Translations under genes and position numbers: made by a program | Notes under the pieces: generated by a model | Database searches by the model: none | Told to the model about the DNA's origin: nothing | The model's input: only the letters and a program-made list of their open reading frames with translations | In this document: one piece after another, positions 6,031 through 8,911 of the stretch | Layout of the letters: each line of letters begins with the position of its first letter | Numbering within the stretch: position 1 is the stretch's first letter | NCBI GenBank assembly: GCA_050261415.1 | Contig: JBLNDG010000033.1 | Location: 1-8,911, forward strand | Length of the DNA stretch: 8,911 nt | Reading direction: 5' to 3' | Origin: JBLNDG01 sp050261415 | GTDB taxonomy: Bacteria; Bacillota; Clostridia; Lutisporales; Lutisporaceae

Positions 6031-6954
6031 CTATTCTTCCCTTCTCCTCATAAGGCGCTTTATAGGAGATAATCCAAAGTTTGCTGTCACGAGGCCAAGA
6101 AGTACCACCAGCCCTCCTACCCACTGAATTTTTGACAGTTTTTCACCAAGAACGATTTGTGCTGTAATAAGTCCTGTTATAGGAACAAGTAATGAAAGCG
6201 GCGCTACTTTATTTGCAGGATACTTTCCAAGCAAAACGCTCCATGTTCCATATCCAAAAAGCGTGGCACCGAATGCCAGATATAACACTGCAAATATTGA
6301 CTCTGCATTCAAATTACTCATTGCTTGCAATAAAGTGCTGGGTTTATCCAGCATCAGAGCAATAGCCAGAACAGGTATAGGAGGCACAAGGCTGGACCAC
6401 ACAACCAAACTCAGCATATCCAGCTTTTCTCCTTTGGAAGCTGCCCAGCTGGCAGCATACCTTACTATTATGTTTGAAAAACCCCAAAACGCAGCTGCTA
6501 AGAGGGTCAATAGAAATGCTTTCAGAGGAATTGATAATAACCCGCCAGTCCCGGCATTTCCACCTATAAAGTAAAGTCCCAGTAAAGCAACTGCAAGGCC
6601 CGTCGCTTGTCTTCCCTTCAATGCCTCTTTAATAAGCAATGCTGCAAATATCAGCGTGAAGAAAGCCTGAGACTGAAGGACTACAGAAGCAACACCCGCC
6701 GGCATTCCGATTTCCATTGCATAGAATAAGCAAGCAAACTGCCCTACACCGATAGTAAATCCATAAGCTACAGTATAGCGCCATTCTATCGCAGGGGGCT
6801 TTACAAAAGCTATAGCCGGCAAGGCAGTAAGGGTATAGCGCAAAGCAACCAGCAACATGGAGGGAACTCCGCTAAGTCCCAGTTTTATCACTGTAAAGTT
6901 GGCTCCCCACACTATGACTACCAATAAAGCAAGGGTAAAATCTCTTTTGTTCAT
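6031..6954 (-). CDS. eamA: EamA-type amino acid/metabolite exporter
   Basis: This is a 307-residue DMT-superfamily protein with ten membrane segments and two EamA domains. It resembles Escherichia coli EamA (YdeD), the exporter of cysteine-pathway metabolites such as O-acetylserine and cysteine, at many positions: LALLVVIVWGANFTVIKLGL at the N-terminus, GMPAGVASVVLQSQAFFT, SLVVWSSLVPPIP, and the GYGTW...LLGKYPANKVAPLSLLVPI stretch. The length also agrees. The start is ATG 6954, decided by AGGGAGG at 6961-6967. An upstream in-frame ATG at 6984 has no ribosome binding site. The C-terminus ends in a basic tail (IKRLMRRREE). It is the first gene of the presumed operon with the aldolase-like gene and the second permease. 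The substrate in this organism is inferred, not shown. Confidence 0.9.
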   Translation of the reverse strand: MNKRDFTLALLVVIVWGANFTVIKLGLSGVPSMLLVALRYTLTALPAIAFVKPPAIEWRYTVAYGFTIGVGQFACLFYAMEIGMPAGVASVVLQSQAFFTLIFAALLIKEALKGRQATGLAVALLGLYFIGGNAGTGGLLSIPLKAFLLTLLAAAFWGFSNIIVRYAASWAASKGEKLDMLSLVVWSSLVPPIPVLAIALMLDKPSTLLQAMSNLNAESIFAVLYLAFGATLFGYGTWSVLLGKYPANKVAPLSLLVPITGLITAQIVLGEKLSKIQWVGGLVVLLGLVTANFGLSPIKRLMRRREE

Positions 6955-6960
6955 AACTGC

Positions 6961-6967
6961 CCTCCCT
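6961..6967 (-). promoter_or_regulatory. Ribosome binding site that fixes the eamA start
   Basis: AGGGAGG lies 6 nt before ATG 6954 and downstream of the alternative ATG at 6984, so the shorter protein is the right one. Confidence 0.8.
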
Positions 6968-7055
6968 GAATATATAATGCACATACGAAATTATATCTGT
7001 GGTTTTGTGTGCTTATCATACTCTTTCATTTTGTTTTCCATACGATGATAATATA

Positions 7056-7083
7056 ATCATACGCGGATAGTTGTACATGTCAA
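7056..7083 (-). promoter_or_regulatory. SigA promoter of the eamA operon, with CATACG repeats
   Basis: On the minus strand TTGACA (7078-7083) and TATGAT (7056-7061) are 16 bp apart, about 100 nt before the eamA start. On the plus strand the hexamer CATACG occurs at 7058-7063 and 7039-7044, flanking the start-site region with a 19-bp period, and again at 6982-6987. This looks like a binding array for a regulator, but no such protein can be named. Confidence 0.6.
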
Positions 7084-7139
7084 TACCTATATAAAACCAT
7101 AATACGATATATAAATCTACATAATTTTTTAAAATACTA

Positions 7140-7168
7140 TTGACACCCCCTTTTGATCGTGATAATCT
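7140..7168 (+). promoter_or_regulatory. SigA promoter of the T-box/lipoprotein transcript
   Basis: TTGACA (7140-7145), a 17-bp spacer and TAATCT (7163-7168) give a transcription start near 7175, about 50 nt before the T-box stem I. It is divergent from the eamA promoter, the two -35 elements being about 57 bp apart in an AT-rich stretch. Confidence 0.8.
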
Positions 7169-7224
7169 ATAAAACAATAAAGCAATTTACATATACAACA
7201 CAAATTATAATTATACAATCATAA

Positions 7225-7485
7225 AAAACGATGATGAAGACAAAACTATCATAAAATTAATTACAGAGAGCTGGGGTTGCTGAGATCCAGCATTAATTGG
7301 TAGATACTAATCACTTCTGAGTTTCATAGCTGAACAAATTAGGCTATGACGGCAAGCCCCGTTAGAAGGCTAAGGTTTGATTGAACCTGTAAAGGCAGCT
7401 TTTGCAAGAATGCTGCAAATTAGAGTGGTACCGCGTTATTGACGCCTCTATTATGTATAAATATACATAATAGAGGCGTTTATTA
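7225..7485 (+). promoter_or_regulatory. T-box riboswitch leader (probably tRNA-Ile)
   Basis: All parts of a T-box leader appear in order. Stem I starts at GATGAAGAC and contains AGAGAG and the hairpin GCTGG/CCAGC (7270-7291). The specifier region is CTAATCACTTCTGAG. Stem II is formed by CATAGC (7325-7330) with GCTATG (7343-7348). The IIA/B pseudoknot region is ACGG/CCGT (7349-7362), and stem III is GGTT/AACC near 7374-7386. The T-box sequence AGAGTGGTACCGCG ends at 7435 and is followed by a terminator. The best specifier triplet is AUC (7310-7312), an isoleucine codon. The UGGU of the T-box pairs with a tRNA 3' end ACCA, whose discriminator A fits tRNA-Ile. Uncharged tRNA would stop termination and switch on the downstream binding protein. 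CUA (Leu) one triplet earlier is the only rival reading. Confidence 0.92.
7442..7479 (+). terminator. T-box-controlled terminator
   Basis: A perfect 18-bp stem (7442-7459 with 7462-7479) starts seven nucleotides after the T-box sequence and is followed by the T-rich TTATTATTTATTTTA. It is the off-state hairpin of the T-box switch. Confidence 0.88.
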
Positions 7486-7560
7486 TTTATTTTATGTGGA
7501 GGTGGTCTACAGCATTGAACATAGTCACTTGGTCACAATTATCGAACAAACAAATCAGAG

Positions 7561-7565
7561 AGGGG
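7561..7565 (+). promoter_or_regulatory. Ribosome binding site that fixes the lipoprotein start
   Basis: AGGGG lies 8 nt before ATG 7574, directly ahead of the signal peptide MKKRLSLFLALLL. Confidence 0.7.
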
Positions 7566-7573
7566 AAAAGGAA

Positions 7574-8761
7574 ATGAAAAAGAGATTATCGTTATTTTTA
7601 GCTTTATTGTTAGCTTTAAGCTTATTAATGGCAGGCTGCGCGAAAAACCCTGCTCCAGCTGCATCAAACAGTTCTGCAGCCGCACCCGCAACTATAAAGG
7701 TCGGCCTGAACTATGAGCTTTCAGGTCCGGTTGCTACATATGGACAAGGATTAACTAACGGTATAGAGCTTGCTGTCGAAGAAATAAACAAAAATGGCGG
7801 CGTACTGGGAAAGCAGATCGAACTTGTAAAGGTTGACAACAAATCCGATAATGCTGAAGCAGCAAACGTCTCCACAAGACTTGCAACCAGGGATAAGGTT
7901 GTTGCAATATTGGGGCCTGCAACCTCAGGCAATACAAAAGCAGCTTCACCTGCAGCAATGCAGAACAAGGTTCCTCTAATATCCGCTTCTGCTACAGCAG
8001 ATGACGTTACAGTAGACGGCAACGGAAATGTAAGGGAATATATCTTCAAGACCTGCTTCAGTGATTCCTTTCAGGGTGTAACAATGGCCAATTTTGCATT
8101 TAAAGATTTGAATCTTAAGAGTGCGGCTGTCCTCCTTGACAACACAAGCGACTACAGCAAAGGCCTTGCAAAGAACTTTAAAGAAACATATACACAGCTT
8201 GGAGGAAGCATACTGACTGAAGAAGCATACCAGGCTAAGGACACAGACTATAAGGCAGTTTTAACCAAGATAAAGGCTGCTAACCCGGAAGTATTGTATG
8301 TTCCAGGCTACTACGAAGAAGTTGGACTAATTATAAAGCAAGCCAGAGAATTAGGGCTTAATGTTCACGTTCTCGGCGCAGACGGTTATGATTCTCCAAA
8401 GCTTCTGGAAATCGCAGGTGCAGCAGCATTGAACCGGGTATATTACACAAACCACTATTCATCAATGGATAATTCACCTGATGTTGTTAAATTCCAGGAA
8501 GCATTTAAAGCAAAGTATGGCAATGAGCCTGATGCGTTCAATGCACTTGGATATGACCTTGCATACTTCCTCGCAGACGCTTTAGGAAGAGCGGGATCTG
8601 CTGATCCTGTTAAAGTCAAAGACGCTCTGGCATCAACAAGCGGTTTCAAAGGCGTAACCGGTACTCTTTCAATAGATAAAAACCACAACCCTGTAAAGGC
8701 TGTTACAATACTTGAAGTAAAAGATGGGAAACCAACATTCCTTAAAAAATTAGAACCTTAA
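7574..8761 (+). CDS. Branched-chain amino acid ABC transporter substrate-binding lipoprotein
   Basis: This is a 395-residue protein with a lipoprotein signal peptide: basic MKKR, a Leu/Ala-rich core and the lipobox LMAGC, with the lipidated Cys at residue 22. A flexible Ala/Ser/Pro linker follows. The mature part is a Leu/Ile/Val-binding protein (periplasmic binding protein type I, LivJ/LivK type): it opens with IKVGLNYELSGPVATYGQG, then GIELAVEEINKNGG and GPATSGNTKAASP, and near the end PDAFNALGYDLAYFLADAL. It would capture branched-chain amino acids outside the membrane for LivHMGF-type permeases, which are not in the window and may follow it. The start is ATG 7574, chosen because the lipoprotein signal begins there and AGGGG lies at 7561-7565. 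A longer in-frame reading from 7439 would lie within the T-box terminator and is rejected. Control by an isoleucine T-box agrees with this role. Confidence 0.93.
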   Translation: MKKRLSLFLALLLALSLLMAGCAKNPAPAASNSSAAAPATIKVGLNYELSGPVATYGQGLTNGIELAVEEINKNGGVLGKQIELVKVDNKSDNAEAANVSTRLATRDKVVAILGPATSGNTKAASPAAMQNKVPLISASATADDVTVDGNGNVREYIFKTCFSDSFQGVTMANFAFKDLNLKSAAVLLDNTSDYSKGLAKNFKETYTQLGGSILTEEAYQAKDTDYKAVLTKIKAANPEVLYVPGYYEEVGLIIKQARELGLNVHVLGADGYDSPKLLEIAGAAALNRVYYTNHYSSMDNSPDVVKFQEAFKAKYGNEPDAFNALGYDLAYFLADALGRAGSADPVKVKDALASTSGFKGVTGTLSIDKNHNPVKAVTILEVKDGKPTFLKKLEP

Positions 8762-8786
8762 CTTCAAGTCATTACCAGATGCATCC

Positions 8787-8803
8787 GGGGGGTTTTCCCC
8801 TTT
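8787..8803 (+). terminator. Weak terminator-like hairpin after the lipoprotein gene
   Basis: About 25 nt after the stop codon, GGGG and CCCC (8787-8800) can pair around a short G/T loop and are followed by only three T residues. The short stem and poor T-tract make this a partial attenuator at best, which would fit a transporter operon that continues to the right. Confidence 0.3.
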
Positions 8804-8911
8804 GATATAATGCAAAATTCTTTACATTCTGCCTTCGCAGACATCCCGGGGTCGGACCAGCTCCGCAGGGCTGTCTGTTTGGCGCAATGTAAGAATTTTA
8901 TGCATTATATC
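8804..8911. repeat. Long imperfect inverted repeat, MITE-like hairpin element
   Basis: Arms of about 25 nt, starting GATATAATGCA at 8804 and ending with its complement at 8911, are near-perfect inverted copies (8804-8828 and 8886-8911). They differ only by small indels. Further inner arms match in order: GCC (8831-8833) with GGC (8881-8883), CAGACA (8838-8843) with TGTCTG (8872-8877), and CCC (8845-8847) with GGG (8868-8870). The whole folds into one 108-nt hairpin with a G/C-rich tip between AT-rich arms. The size and terminal symmetry fit a MITE or another small non-coding mobile repeat. The right end coincides with the window edge, so a target duplication cannot be seen. No transposase is present. 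Confidence 0.75.

Noticed and set aside
6955..6984. ATG 6984 as start of EamA
   Set aside because: No ribosome binding site precedes it, the AGGGAGG at 6961-6967 serves ATG 6954, and the extra ten residues are not family-like.
7439..7573. In-frame N-terminal extension of the lipoprotein
   Set aside because: It would start inside the T-box terminator and would bury the lipoprotein signal peptide 45 residues from the N-terminus.

Overview
The window looks like chromosomal DNA from a low-GC Gram-positive bacterium of the Clostridia. The reasons are strong AGGAGG-type ribosome binding sites, SigA promoters of the TTGACA/TATAAT type, a T-box leader, a class C-like group II intron fragment, and proteins (TipAS-type MerR, GIY-YIG-like, threonine aldolase family, Liv-type lipoprotein) whose sequences resemble clostridial family members as I remember them. 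No species can be assigned from sequence alone.

Layout. Eight genes lie on the minus strand between 179 and 6954, and one gene lies on the plus strand (7574-8761). From the left: a probable 5' fragment of a class C group II intron (about 1-116, minus) abuts an intrinsic terminator (123-166) that ends a small CBS-pair gene (179-586). Next are a shortened GIY-YIG-like gene (678-938), a conserved hypothetical gene that I recall as DUF6530-like (1006-1485) with a consensus promoter and a start-site operator-like dyad, an HD-domain hydrolase (1637-2215), and a MerR/TipAS regulator (2417-3181) whose own promoter has the 19-bp spacer and central dyad expected for MerR control. Then come a metallo-beta-lactamase-fold gene broken by one in-frame amber codon (3334-3969), a DMT permease (4058-4912), a threonine aldolase-like PLP enzyme (4934-5968) and an EamA-type exporter (6031-6954).

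The last three genes are closely spaced and probably form one unit read from a promoter at 7056-7083: exporter, PLP enzyme, second exporter. Divergent from it, a second promoter (7140-7168) drives a complete T-box leader (probable isoleucine AUC specifier, terminator at 7442-7479) ahead of a branched-chain amino acid binding lipoprotein. The whole right half therefore concerns amino acid metabolism and transport. The far right edge holds a 108-nt long imperfect inverted repeat (8804-8911) that looks like a MITE or a large hairpin element between this gene and whatever follows.

The most notable items are the single-codon nonsense interruption of the otherwise intact MBL gene, the hairpin element, the intron/terminator junction, the MerR autoregulatory promoter, and a possible short coupled ORF between the T-box terminator and the lipoprotein gene. 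I did not find a convincing wholly new multi-gene system; the aldolase flanked by two exporters is the best candidate for an unassigned pathway.
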